A stretch of 64,000 bases of DNA from Flaccisagitta enflata (Eukaryota > Chaetognatha > Sagittoidea > Aphragmophora): NCBI GenBank assembly GCA_965153355.1, contig OZ231127.1, positions 22,940,001 to 23,004,000 of the forward strand, read 5' to 3'. The position numbers and the translations under genes were made by a program. Position 1 is the first letter of the stretch; each line of letters begins with the position of its first letter. Below, in pieces: positions 39,266-49,464 of the stretch. The notes under the pieces are model-generated. The model was not told where the DNA came from, did not search any database, and saw only the letters and a program-made list of their open reading frames with translations.

Positions 39266-39690
39266 TTTTTAGTTGCGGACACGCAACTCTTTAAGAGGCT
39301 TTGTCCGTCCGTCTGTCCGTTGGTCATGGTGATCGAGTTGGAAAGTGTGAAAACGCGCATTTCCGCCCCTGCCCACCCGTCCGCAACGGGAGTTGCGGAA
39401 GCGGGAGTTGCGGGTGCGAGAGGAGCGGGAGCGAGAGGAGCGGGAGCGGGAGAAGCGGGAGTTGCGGAAGCGGGAGGAGCGGGAGTTGCGGGAGCGGGAG
39501 GAGCGGGAGTTGCGGGAGCGGGAGGAGCGGGAGGAGCGGGAGTTGCGGGAGCGGGAGGAGCGGGATTGGCGGAGCGGGAGGAGCGGGAGTTGCGGGAGCG
39601 GGAGGAGCGGGATTGGCGGAATAGCCGGATGGGCGGAATAGCCGGATGGGCGGAATAGCGAGAGAGCAGGATTGGCGGGAGAGTGGTAGA
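39266..39690 (+). mobile_element. Family A with a G-rich minisatellite in place of its 3' end
   Basis: Hairpin AGTTGCGGACACGCAACT at 39271-39288 and A'' GTCCGCAAC at 39379-39387 are intact. The terminal hairpin is replaced by about 290 bp of GGGAGTTGCGG/GGGAGCGGGAGGAGC units, starting exactly at A''. Confidence 0.85.
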
Positions 39691-40314
39691 GGTTGAAGTT
39701 GGGAGTAGCAGGAAAGAGGGAGTTGCAGAAGAGGCGGGAATTACAGAAGAGGAGTCTGGGGAGTGGCAAGAGAGAAGTTGGAGGAAATAAGTGGAGAGGA
39801 ATGGACTAAGTGCCGGGAAGAAAGGAGTCGGAAGCCAGAAGTGGCTGGAGAGATAGCCGGGAGTGAAAGTCTAGCGGGAGTAGCATATTGCCGCATTGGT
39901 TACACCTAAAAATTTGGGTAGGCCACGAACTGACCAAGGGTGTATATTTTATATTCCGTTTTACTAGGTCATTTGGAAGTATGGTTTTTGTCATATGTAA
40001 ATACCTAATTTTTTGCACACCCTGTTACGGGGAATTCATGTTAGCAATATAATTAGGATTAATAATTTGAACATGAATGTTTTATTGATGATAGATGTTG
40101 GTTGTAATGGAGATATATTTGATTATAACATCAATATTTTAAAATTTTATGAAAGAACATAGACCAACTTGGAGCATGCTTCAAATACTCATTGTTTAAT
40201 AAGTGAAGATGTGTAATTTTATTTTTTAGCAATCTTTGAGTAAGCATTGTTATAATAGAATATATTAAAGAAACTTGTTGCAAATTGATTTTTGTATAAA
40301 TTTCAAAAAACTTT

Positions 40315-40440
40315 TATGAATTTCGACTTTGTGAACCATGGGGGGGAAAAATAGTTTTAATTTTGGTTTGTAATAATTTTAAGAATTTGTGGTTTTGGGG
40401 TTGGATTTTTTCTATAATCACAACTAAGAAAGAGTTAATT
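40315..40440 (+). repeat. Dispersed repeat upstream of a family A copy
   Basis: GGTTTGTAATAATTTTAAGA through CAACTAAGAAAGAGTTAATTT resembles 23585-23700 (GGTTTGCGGTGATTTTTGAA through AGCTAAGAAAGAGGTTATTT). Both end at a family A start of different subfamilies. Confidence 0.5.
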
Positions 40441-40490
40441 TTTAGATGCGTCCTCGCATCTCTGTAAGAGGGTCTGTCCGTTACATCTTT
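40440..40490 (+). mobile_element. Family A 5' fragment, AGATGCGTCC subfamily
   Basis: Hairpin AGATGCGTCCTCGCATCT at 40444-40461 and TCTGTAAGAGGGTCTGTCCG; truncated after about 50 bp. Confidence 0.75.
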
Positions 40491-40603
40491 TTAAATCGCA
40501 GTTTTTGTCATGTGTCAAGTAATTAAAATATTTTGTGTCTAAGTCAATAGACGCAGAGACAGTTAGGCGATTCAACAAGAGGAAATCAAAGAGTATGGGA
40601 TAA

Positions 40604-40784
40604 AACAATGGGGTCACAATATCACTGCGGATAGGTGGGCAGGGGCAGCAACCCCATCCTCACCCAACGCCACAGCTAATCTTTCATTTAACGCAAACAC
40701 AGCTTTTCCCTCTTTTCAACTCATGCGCATGGACGGACCAATGGACAAAGCCCCATTTATAGGTGCTTGTTTGCAATCAAAAAG
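40604..40784 (-). mobile_element. Family A, long form, eroded
   Basis: AACAATGGGGTCACAATATC, TGCGGATAGGTGGGCAGGGG, the CCCCATCC...CACCCAACGCC block, ATGGACGGACCAATGGAC and an eroded hairpin AGGTGCTTGTTTGCAATC. Confidence 0.7.
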
Positions 40785-40794
40785 ACAGATTAAA

Positions 40795-40930
40795 TAACAA
40801 TAATAGACAAGCAGTGAAATAACAATAGAATAGCAGTTAACCAAACAGTATGAGATACACGCACAAAACAACAAGCACTGAAAAAAGACCCCTTTCTTGG
40901 TTGAAATAACCGCTTTAACTGGTAATATAC
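40795..40930 (+). repeat. Dispersed repeat, copy 2
   Basis: Partner of 24238-24375: AGCAGTTAACCAAACAGT, GCACTGAAAAAAGACCCCTT and CTTTAACTGGTAATATACAA. Confidence 0.5.
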
Positions 40931-41009
40931 AACATTTAAGCTATTAGTATACAATGAAATATTTTTATATATTCTGTAAACTAATTTTATTTACTATGAA
41001 ATCTCCCAT

Positions 41010-41041
41010 ATTTCCAAGTCTAAACATCATCTACTGTACTG
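41010..41041 (-). mobile_element. Single end of the 43347-type MITE
   Basis: TATTTCCAAGTCTAAACATC-ATCTACTGTA matches the right inverted repeat of 43347-43855. Confidence 0.5.
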
Positions 41042-41140
41042 CAGATGATTTCGAGGTGTCCGGTACATTAATATGGTGAATATGCTAAAGTAGCATTGAA
41101 CTCAAATCCCAATGATATGTTGATTATTTTTAAGGATAAC

Positions 41141-41320
41141 TAGTGACGCGGGGTACAATACCATCGCGAATGGGTGGGCAGGGGCATCCAGTTTTCATCT
41201 ATATCCCTCCATTAACATACTCAAAAAAAATCTCAAACACTCATTTTCCATTTTTCAACTTCTGCTTAATGGATGGACTGATGGATGGACAAAGCCCCTT
41301 ACAGTTGCGGGTCCGCAACT
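41141..41320 (-). mobile_element. Family A, AGTTGCGG subfamily, tandem partner 1
   Basis: AGTGACGCGGGGTACAATAC, ATCGCGAATGGGTGGGCAGG, GGATGGACTGATGGATGG and hairpin AGTTGCGGGTCCGCAACT at 41303-41320. Its 5' end directly abuts the next element's 3' end. Confidence 0.82.
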
Positions 41321-41941
41321 AACAAGGCCAATACCTATAAGTCGCGTGCGAGACAAAGATAACTGAATTGACCTGACTCCTTATTGTATCACTTTATTGA
41401 CTTAAACCATACTAAAACCATACTAAGACCAGACTTAGACCAGACTTAGACCAGACTTAGACCAGACTTAGACCAGACTTAGACCAGACTTAGACCAGAC
41501 TTAGACCAGACTTAGACCAGACTTAGACCAGACTTAGACCAGACTTAGACCAGACTTAAACCAGACTTAGACCAGACTTAGACCAGACTTAGACCAGACT
41601 TAGACCAGACTTAGACCAGACTTAGACCAGACTTAGACCAGACTTAGACCAGACTTAGACCAGACTTAGACCAGACTTAGACCAGACTTAGACCAGACTT
41701 AGACCAGACTTAGACCAGACTTAGACCAGACTTAGACCAGACTTAGACCAGACTTAGACCAGACTTAGACCAGACTTAGACCAGACTTAGACCAGACTTA
41801 GACCAGACTTAGACCAGACTTAGACCAGACTTAGACCAGACTTAGACCAGACTTTAAAAAATGACTCAAAAAAGCTAAGTGTTACGCACCGACCGACCGA
41901 CGGAGCGGGTTGTAGAGTCGCGTGCACGCGACTAAAAAGAT
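41321..41941 (-). mobile_element. Family A, AGTCGCGTG subfamily, with 11-bp minisatellite interior
   Basis: Starts AACAAGGCCAATACCTATAA, A'' AGTCGCGTGCG (41340-41350), an 11-bp array, then CGCACCGACCGACCGACGG and hairpin AGTCGCGTGCACGCGACT (41918-41935). The array replaces the normal interior. Confidence 0.85.
41405..41855 (+). repeat. (ACTTAGACCAG)n minisatellite
   Basis: About 40 nearly identical 11-bp units; one clear variant (CTTAAACCAGA) near 41555. High homogeneity points to recent expansion. Confidence 0.95.
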
Positions 41942-42287
41942 CCGAGAGTGGAATTGAAAGTAAAAGGAGAGGTCGGCGAAGGATTCGGAATTATCTCAGA
42001 GCATGGAGGACGATAAGTTGGTTAATTCCATTCTGACATATCTCAACTCAAGACCTCGGTTAATAGATTATTCAGCAAAACTATCTGGTGCGTATTTTTT
42101 TGCACACCTTATCGATGAGTCATGAACCATTATTCAGTCTCCCGTTTTCAAACTAGCACTAGAAGCAAGCCAGCAACTTCTTTTACGAGCATTGCTTGAT
42201 TCTAATGCATGATGTTTTTAGTGAGTTGTGTTAAGGTTTGAAATTGTTTCCCAAATTTTAGCTTTCTTTGCCGGTTGTCTAGTAGGA

Positions 42288-42388
42288 TTTTTAGTCGCTA
42301 TGTCCGTCCGTCACGTTTTTTCAGTCTTTGACCTCGAATATGGACCATGCCCACCTGCATGCGTCTGGGGTAGCAGTGTATCCGGCTC
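42288..42388 (+). mobile_element. Family A, internally deleted
   Basis: TTTTTAGTCGC then directly TATGTCCGTCCGTCACG, TTTTTTCAGTCTTTGACCTC, GCCCACCTGCATGCGTCTGG and GTGTATCCGGC. The second hairpin arm is lost. Confidence 0.65.
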
Positions 42389-42885
42389 ACAGTAGTAGTT
42401 CATAAAAAAATGCGGTTTGAACCGTTGCTGAAATATCATTAGTCACTGGATACATATTTCTATGCGATTTATTTGGCCTCATTAACCTTACCCAATAACC
42501 TCCAGAAATTGATATACTGTACTTAAAAACATTGCTGAAGATATTTAGCTGAGCTTCCAAGTACTATGACGTCATTGCTTCATTGTTTCTGCCGTTGGAC
42601 TTTTTTTTTAATACGTCGTCATTAGGAAAAAATGTTCGCTATTTTGGGGATCCCCCTCCAATAAAAAGTGGCAACTGGGTTGGGCAACTTGATTGGGTGA
42701 GGAGTTAGTCCGTAGCAAAAGATAAAGAGCAACATCACTGGGGAATTTTTTTTGCCTTAAGGATGTATTCGACTAAATATTGCATAACGTCACTACATAA
42801 ATATGTGTGACATCATATTTAACTGTATCCCTTCAACCCTGGCATGATTGTGACGCATGGGCAACTATTCGGAAGATCGATAGAA

Positions 42886-43028
42886 AACAAGGCCGGATAC
42901 ACGGTAATCCAGTCGCGGACGGTTGGGCAGGAGCAATAATGCAAATACCGCTCGGAATTCAAAAATGTGACGTACCGACGCACCGACCGACAGGGCAAGG
43001 TGCAGAGTCGCGTGTCCGCGACTAAAAA
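42886..43028 (-). mobile_element. Family A, AGTCGCGGA subfamily
   Basis: AACAAGGCCGGATACACGG, A'' AGTCGCGGACGG, a short GACGTACCGACGCACCGACC tract and hairpin AGTCGCGTGTCCGCGACT at 43006-43023. Confidence 0.88.
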
Positions 43029-43346
43029 CCCATACAAACAAGGAAAGAAAGCAAAGAAAACTTTTTCTCATTTCCTACTCGCTGCGGAAAGAAAACTTTA
43101 TTTCAACTTCCTTTCAAATTTCACCCCACTCATTCCCTATCATATCTTATGGATCCACCCCCTCAAACAAGTAACATCCACCCGCCCCCCCCTATACCCC
43201 ATGCCCCTTTAAAAAGAGTTGAATCTAATAGAATCGAGAGGGAGTGAAAAAATCGGATCTATTTGACCGCTATTCGCCGTCATGATGTTTCGATTCTTTA
43301 CACCGCGCTTTCTTTGATTTTTCTTCCTTGATTTCTTTGAATGCTA

Positions 43347-43855
43347 CAGTAGATGTCGTCTGGACTTGGAAATACGGGGGAGCTCATAACCTCAGCATCA
43401 GTATATTGAGGGGACTGATATTTTGCTAGTGTAATGTATAGACCTAAAAGGGTTGATGATGGGGTATGATATCCCCCTATGGCTTACCTTACAAAAAAAA
43501 ATTTTTAATATAAAATGTTAGGATCAATCACTTTTATAACAGAATTTCAGCTTCATTTATTTGCTTTAATTGCAAAACCAGCCTGGGATTTGAATCTGGA
43601 ACTTTTAAAGAAATAAATCGATCAAGAGGAATTGAAGTCAAATGAATTAACCACTAGACCAATTCAGGCAGCTATTTGAGCTAAACAAATTTGTTTAAGT
43701 ATATTCAAGAGAATTTTCTATCTACAGAGCTGCCATACCCTATCGTCAACCTTATAAAATATAAGCATTATACAAACAGTTTCTTTTTATTGGGGTAAAT
43801 GATAGTTCGGATATGAGGGCCCCCCCGTATTTCCAAGTCTAGACGACATCTACTG
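43347..43855. mobile_element. TA-flanked MITE, 509 bp, with tRNA-like segment
   Basis: Terminal inverted repeats of about 34 bp: CAGTAGATGTCGTCTGGACT at left and AGTCTAGACGACATCTACTG at right, then TTGGAAATACGGGGG on both. TA on each side. The interior has a tRNA-like block on minus. No transposase. Confidence 0.88.
43568..43680 (-). repeat. tRNA-derived (SINE-like) segment
   Basis: On minus, TTGGTCTAGTGGTTAATTC matches a pol III A box as in tRNA-Glu, and about 60 bases later AGATTCAAATCCC matches a B box. The cloverleaf is poor (T-stem does not pair well), so it is a decayed tRNA-derived sequence, not a tRNA gene. Confidence 0.45.
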
Positions 43856-43859
43856 TATC

Positions 43860-45355
43860 TTATTTCTTGTCGGTCATTTCTTATGAGTTGTTGAGTTTCC
43901 GCGCTTTTGTTTTATCTTTCTAATTTCTTTCATTCTGTAACTCTATAATCCACAGCTCGGTTGGACTTTTTTTTAGTTTCAGCTACACTAAAACCTAAGG
44001 TCGGCACTAAAACAATGGTCAGTCCGTATGTTTGGAGCTGCCATATACATGTATATGAAGGCCTAAAAGATGCATACGATCTGTCTAGCGCATTTCTACA
44101 AGCAAGTATCATTTAAGCGCGTCATGCAATAAGCGTTCACCGTTCAGTCATTCCTATCGCCTTATGAAGCAGAGCAAATGCTCAGTCATACTGGTGTGTC
44201 ATCAAACGAAAAAAAACCTTCCGTGTGATTTAAAATGCATTTCTCGATTGGTAAAACCGGGTTTGTTCGATGTAGATAGGTAGGCAGGTAAGTCTTTAAT
44301 CTTTTGTCTAAATTGTCCTCATACGCATCTATTAGACATCTCTTGGCCTTGGGTCGAAATTGGGAATTGATGATAAAAACAGGTGGCGCGGCAGCGCGGG
44401 GAAAAGAATTCAAAGAATTCAATAATTCAACGCCGCATAAGATTTAGTTTACATCTTTTAATCTGCAGCGAAACTATCCGATGACGACATCAATAATTAC
44501 TCGTTTCAGATCGAGACTGAGGGAATTACGTTTCCAATAAATAATGCGGAAGCAGTAGATTGGGTTTTGCTTGCCGCTTTCGCTGACTCCACCGGGCCGA
44601 GGAGTGGGTGGATGGTGTTGGAGGTGATGGGTTCTTGATAGTACTTGATAATACGAGTTGCTCTGTGCGCTTCCGTTCCCAATTTCACAATAACATAACT
44701 AGTCGTTATCTCACCCACCCTACCCAGCTCTGCCTCTGGTTCAAACCACTTTACTTCTTAATTGGCTGTGTTGTCTTATGGCCATATGACTGAATACGCG
44801 GCCCGTGAATTCTAGGATTTAGAATCGAAGCAACGTCGGTCTTCTATAGTAAACAAATTGCGACAACAAACCGACAGATGGAGGTTGAACATGAATAGAC
44901 ATAAACTGTTATAGTGAGTAATTAACTTTTCACCAGTTGCAGTTCATTCTGGAACGATTACTCCTCCTCTCAAAATTTTTCGTCTGGTTCAAATCTGCTT
45001 CCATCAACATTGTCAAAGCAGAAATAATCCCCGCAGTTAATCATCAAGTTTCTCAGACAAAAAAAATCGTTAATCATCTTTAAACTTAAAAGCTATTTAC
45101 AAGAGAGTAACGAACTCTCCTTTTTCTATTCTAATGCTGGATGTTTGACTCATCATTTTGTCGGATTGGTGCATCCGTATCGAACGGGTCGATTGGTCAA
45201 TCGTAACGTAATACCACTGCTGTAGCAAGTAAAACACCGGCGCCACACTGCTCTGGTATGGCACACTTGATTTGATTTGATTTGATGTGAATCTTAGAAA
45301 ATTGTTGACTACAAGAAAAATCAGTACTTAACCATTACGCCGCTGCGGATGCCGT
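43860..45355. other. Intergenic, no recognised gene
   Basis: Open frames near 44186-44422 and 44506-44718 on minus show no family resemblance. I see no definable transposon ends here. Confidence 0.45.
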
Positions 45356-45357
45356 GA

Positions 45358-45612
45358 TTTTTAGTCCCCGCTATGTCGGTCCGTCGGTCAGTCGGTCGGT
45401 CGGTCGGTTGGTCGTACATCTTTTTACTTTTTCGGCGTTTTTGAGCCTTTTGAGCATACGGCTCCTGCCCAGATGTCCTAGTGACTTTCTCCAGCACTGC
45501 TCCTACCCACCCGCACGCGACTAGGGTAGCCGTGTATCCGACCTTGTTTTGTTTTTTTGAGGGATACCCGAATGTATCCGACCTTGTTTTGTTTTTTTGA
45601 GGGATACCCGAT
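45358..45612 (+). mobile_element. Family A with duplicated 3' end
   Basis: Eroded start TTTTTAGTCCCCGCTATGTC, CGGTCGGTCGGTCGG tract, A'' GCACGCGACT, then a 39-bp block (TGTATCCGACCTTGTTTTGT plus TTTTTTGAGGGATACCCGA) present twice head to tail, at about 45533 and 45573. Confidence 0.8.
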
Positions 45613-46019
45613 GAAAACGAATGAAAGCTTTTAAGGAGTGAAAATAGCCACAAACAAATGACATGGCATATTTTTATCTAGTTGGCCTTATTTCTTTTAA
45701 TAGCAACAAAATCATGAAATCAGCCTACCTCTGAAAGAATGTTTGCCGCGAAGAATTTGAAGTTTTTGTAATCAAATCCTTTCTACTTTTCAACGCCGGT
45801 TTTTGGGATGAAAATTATCATTGGATTTTCGGTTGTTTTTTTTCACATCTAGAAATATCCAAAAGTTGTTCATTTGAGGAGGATAAATAAAGCGGAATAG
45901 GACTATGTCGCGGTCGGCGCGAGGGGCACTGGGCAGGGGTATTTATGAGAAATGAAAATAAACCAAGGCAGATCGAAAACAGACAGAGTTGCAAGCTTGC
46001 GACCAAGACAAAATAAAGC

Positions 46020-46110
46020 AGGCCGGTACTCTCTCAAGGGGTAACGGACGGATGGAAGGACCGATCAACCAACGAACATGACCGCATGCATGTAGACGTG
46101 CTTTGGCGCA
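46020..46110 (-). mobile_element. Possible family A hairpin end, variant
   Basis: GTAACGGACGGATGGAAGGA, CCGATCAACCAACGAAC and a perfect hairpin ACGTGCTTTGGCGCACGT. The hairpin core differs from all others here, so assignment is tentative. Confidence 0.45.
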
Positions 46111-46289
46111 CGTAGAGAGAGTGCGTTGCGTTGCGTGTACACATCTTAAACCTTTTTTTTTTACAAGGCCAAGAGATATCCAATAGATGCGTCCTCTTTA
46201 GGATATTAAGATACAAATTATCAAAAGTATTAAGAATTCAAGATATTAAGATATAAAGATACTGAGATAAAGAGAAAAATATAAACTGA

Positions 46290-46435
46290 TTCCTCCCTCC
46301 TCCCCTCCCCCAGCCTCCCCAACCCCTCCCCCCCTCCCCCCCCCCGCCTCCCCACCTCCACCCCCACGCCTCCCTACCCCCGCCCCCCACGCCCCCCACC
46401 ACGCCTCCCCACCCCCCCTCCGCCATGCCTCTCCA
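46290..46435 (+). repeat. C-rich (CCCTCCCC)n tract
   Basis: About 145 bp almost free of G, with runs of up to ten C; on minus it is G-rich with many GGGG runs. Confidence 0.9.
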
Positions 46436-46459
46436 CACCTTGTTCTCACAAAGAGACAC

Positions 46460-46745
46460 AAAGACTTGGAGAGGCATGGAGAGACATGAAGAGACATGAA
46501 GAAACATACAGAGACATGAGAGACATGAAGAGACATAAAGGGACATGAAGAGACATGGAGAGACATGAGAGATTTAAGTGAAATAGGAGACAGAGATATA
46601 AGACATAAGAGACGTAAGAGACATAAGAGACATATAGGAGACATAGAGGAGACAAAAGAAACAAAAGAGACTAAAAAGACAAAAGAGACAAAAGAGACAT
46701 AAGAGACATAAGAAACATGAAGATACATGAAGAGACATGAAGAGA
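46460..46745 (+). repeat. (GAGACATGAA)n-type minisatellite
   Basis: Units GAGACATGAA, GAGACATAA and GAGACAAAA recur for nearly 290 bp. Confidence 0.9.
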
Positions 46746-46983
46746 AATGAAATGAAAACCTTAGAAATCGCGTTTAGAAATTTTCCTGTCACGGATCTTC
46801 AGACATACATACATACGTACAGAGCCTCTTATAGAGATGCGAGGACGCATCTAAAAACGGCGTAAACAATACATCCAAATCACAATACAACGGCAAATCA
46901 CGTATGTCATAAAGAAACAAACAGGTACAACAACTGTATCAGTTCGCATTTCATTTTTTTTATGCCATATTCGCGTTGTTAGT

Positions 46984-47192
46984 TCTTAGTTGCGTGCTAC
47001 GCGCCTGTACACCCCGCTTTGTCCGTTCGTCCGTCCATCCGTCCATCCGTTAGTTGGTTCCCTCAACTTTTTTGGGGTCTTTGGGCTTTTTGAGCTCACC
47101 GCTCCAGCCCAAATGATCTAGTGACCTTATCTATCACTGCCCCTGCCCACCCGCACGCGACTGGGGTATGCAGCCGTTTACCCGGCCTTGTT
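46984..47192 (+). mobile_element. Family A, AGTCGCGTG-like subfamily
   Basis: AGTTGCGTGCTACGCGCCT hairpin (mutated arms), CCGTCCATCCGTCCATCCG tract, TTTTTGGGGTCTTTGGGC, A'' GCACGCGACT, GCCGTTTACCCGGC and TTGTT. Confidence 0.85.
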
Positions 47193-47280
47193 TATTTTCA
47201 CATCTTTAAAAACATTTCATTTCTTGTTATTCGTTTTTTGATCTTGTAGATCGTTGTCCGCGGCTGTGGAGAAATGCCAG

Positions 47281-47682
47281 TCCAGTAGGAGGAGGAAAAA
47301 GGGGAAGAAGAAGAAGAATTAGAAGAAGAAGAAGAATTAGAAGAAGAAGAAGAAGAAGAAGAAGAAGAAGAAGAAGAAGAAGAAGAAGAAGAAGGAGAAG
47401 AAGAAGAAAAAGAAGTCGAGGAAGAAGAAGAAGAAGAAGAAGAAGAAGAAGAAGAAGAAGAAGAAGAAGAAGAAGAAGAAGAAGAAGAAGAAGACGAAGA
47501 AAAAAAAGAAAAGAAGAAGAAGAAGAAGAAGAAGAAGAAGAAGAAGAAGAAGAAGAAGATGAAGAAGAAGAAGAAGAAGAAGACGAAGACGAAGACGAAG
47601 AAAAAAAATGAAAAGAAGAAGAAGAAGAAGAAGAAGAAGAAGAAGAAGAAGAAGAAGAAGAAGAAGAAGAAGAAGAAGAAAC
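47281..47682 (+). repeat. (GAA)n array, about 400 bp
   Basis: AAG/GAA triplets with AAAAAA and GACGAAGAC breaks. Purine-only for long stretches. Confidence 0.95.
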
Positions 47683-47923
47683 CAAAATAACAAAGCGACG
47701 ACGACGGTGAAGATGAAAGGGGAGAACACAAGAGCGTTGTTGAGTCTGTACATATACACAGAAAAGACTAGATGATGACGACGACGATGACGAAAACTGA
47801 AGTGACGACAACGTTGATGACGACGATGAAGACGATGACCACGCGCTCGACGATTGTGGGCGTGATTCCACGTGCTTGTCGTCATTTCCCCCACTTCTTC
47901 TGGGTTAACTCCCCCCCATCTTC

Positions 47924-48011
47924 TTCACCTTCTTCTTCTTCTTCTTCTTCTTCTTCTTCTTCTTCTTCTTCTTCTTCTTCTTCTTCTTCTTCTTCTTCTT
48001 CTTCTTCTTCT
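47924..48011 (+). repeat. (TTC)n array
   Basis: About 29 CTT triplets, inverted relative to the (GAA)n array 240 bp away. A (GAT)n run follows at 48160-48194. Confidence 0.95.
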
Positions 48012-48164
48012 TTCCTCCCCCATTTCTTCTTCTGGTTTCCTCCCCCTTCTTCGCACGTGAAAAACTCGAGATGGAAAAACTGGCAGCGGCAAATATTGGA
48101 AGATAGAGAGATAATTTCGAACTTGAGACGATGAAGACGACGAAAATGACGATGTTGATGAAGC

Positions 48165-48195
<31 letters not shown>

Positions 48196-48367
48196 ATTCT
48201 TGTTCTAGAAAAAAAAAAATCACAGCTGATCGTTATGTGTATTGGAAAAAAAAGGTTAAGGTCATTTTGCGTGACGAAATGAATGAAAATGTTGATCTCG
48301 TGTGACGTGGGTACTGTGAACATCGATTGCAGCGATTCTATTTGTGGATTTTATTTATCTGGTCGAT

Positions 48368-48450
48368 TTTCAGATGCGTCCTCGCATCTGTATGAGAAGT
48401 GATGTTCGTCCTCGCATCTCTATGAGAAGTCATGTTCGTTCAGACATCGG
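48368..48450 (+). mobile_element. Family A 5' fragment with duplicated hairpin half
   Basis: Hairpin AGATGCGTCCTCGCATCT at 48372-48389; CGTCCTCGCATCT-CTATGAGAAGT then recurs about 38 bp later. A (CATT)n run follows at 48510-48566, as inside the 3383 copy. Confidence 0.7.
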
Positions 48451-49464
48451 AAACGGAAATATTTGATCCTCTAAATCCCAGGATCTTTAATCAGAAAGAT
48501 AATGCATAAGATCATTCATTCATTCATTCATTCATTCATTCATTCATTCATTCATTCATTCATTCTTTTTTCTTATCCCTCTTTCCATCAGCAATTCATT
48601 CAAAACAGATGTTTAGTCGAAAACGAGGCCAAGTTATTAAGAATGAATGAATGAACGTTTTTTTTATAAAAAAAGATTATTAATGAATGAATTATTAATT
48701 GTTATTAATGAATGAATGAATTAACAACTGAATGAAAAAGTGGCAAGACCTGAAAGGCAAAAGGTAATAGGAATAAGAAAGACATCGGAATCAACCATTT
48801 CATGCGGTTTTAACATTCGCTTGATGGACATACACCATGTTAGATACCTGAGACCGTTTCTGAAACTGTTTACAGACTAGTTAGAATGAAGCTGAAAAAT
48901 CTTCAATTTTTTTTCTTCCTCCATAACAAAGATGAAGATAATAATAGAAAAGAATGTTTTAAGACTTCAGAAAAATAACACCATCTGCATCGCGCAACAA
49001 GCACGTCAAAAAGACTTTTTTAAAGGTAATTTTTCCAAGAACTCCGCAAAACCTCAAGTGGTTATGACAGAAAGGATTTTTTACAAAAATTATGCTCCTA
49101 GTGTATGAACCCATTTTCATCGTATATAAATTTTTGCATATAAGGGCTAATGATCAAACAAGTTAGGACAGGTAGAAAATTCAGGATTAAGATAGCCGAT
49201 TGGTGCGCAAAACCAATTTTTATTGCCGGCTTTGATCTCAGCTATTGAAACAATAATTACCAATAGTATATACTGTCAGAGAGTGCTTCTTCTCACTATT
49301 ACATTGTAAAAAGATCATTAAAAAAACCGACCCATTTTAAGCCTAATGCACTGACCAGCCAACCAATTAACTAACCAAGCAACTGACATGACGATGGACA
49401 TACAGACTGACCAACCAACCAACCAACCGGCCAATTAACCAACCAAGCAACTGACATACATACT

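Larger units (their letters stand above)
46163..46857 (-). mobile_element. Family A, AGATGCGTCC subfamily, with expanded interior
   Basis: ACAAGGCCAAGAGATATCC, A'' AGATGCGTCCTC (46185-46196), a C-rich block and a GAGACATGAA array, then GTACAGAGCCTCTTATAG and hairpin AGATGCGAGGACGCATCT (46835-46852). A'' agrees with the hairpin. Confidence 0.82.

Noticed and set aside
41303-41945. CRISPR-like array of regular repeats
   Set aside because: The 11-bp units are contiguous without spacers, and the context is an animal genome with introns.
43568-43680. Functional tRNA gene
   Set aside because: A- and B-box-like motifs are present, but the acceptor and T stems do not pair properly and spacing is too long.
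44506-44718. 70-aa minus-strand frame
   Set aside because: Unrecognised; no conserved motif, no supporting splice sites.
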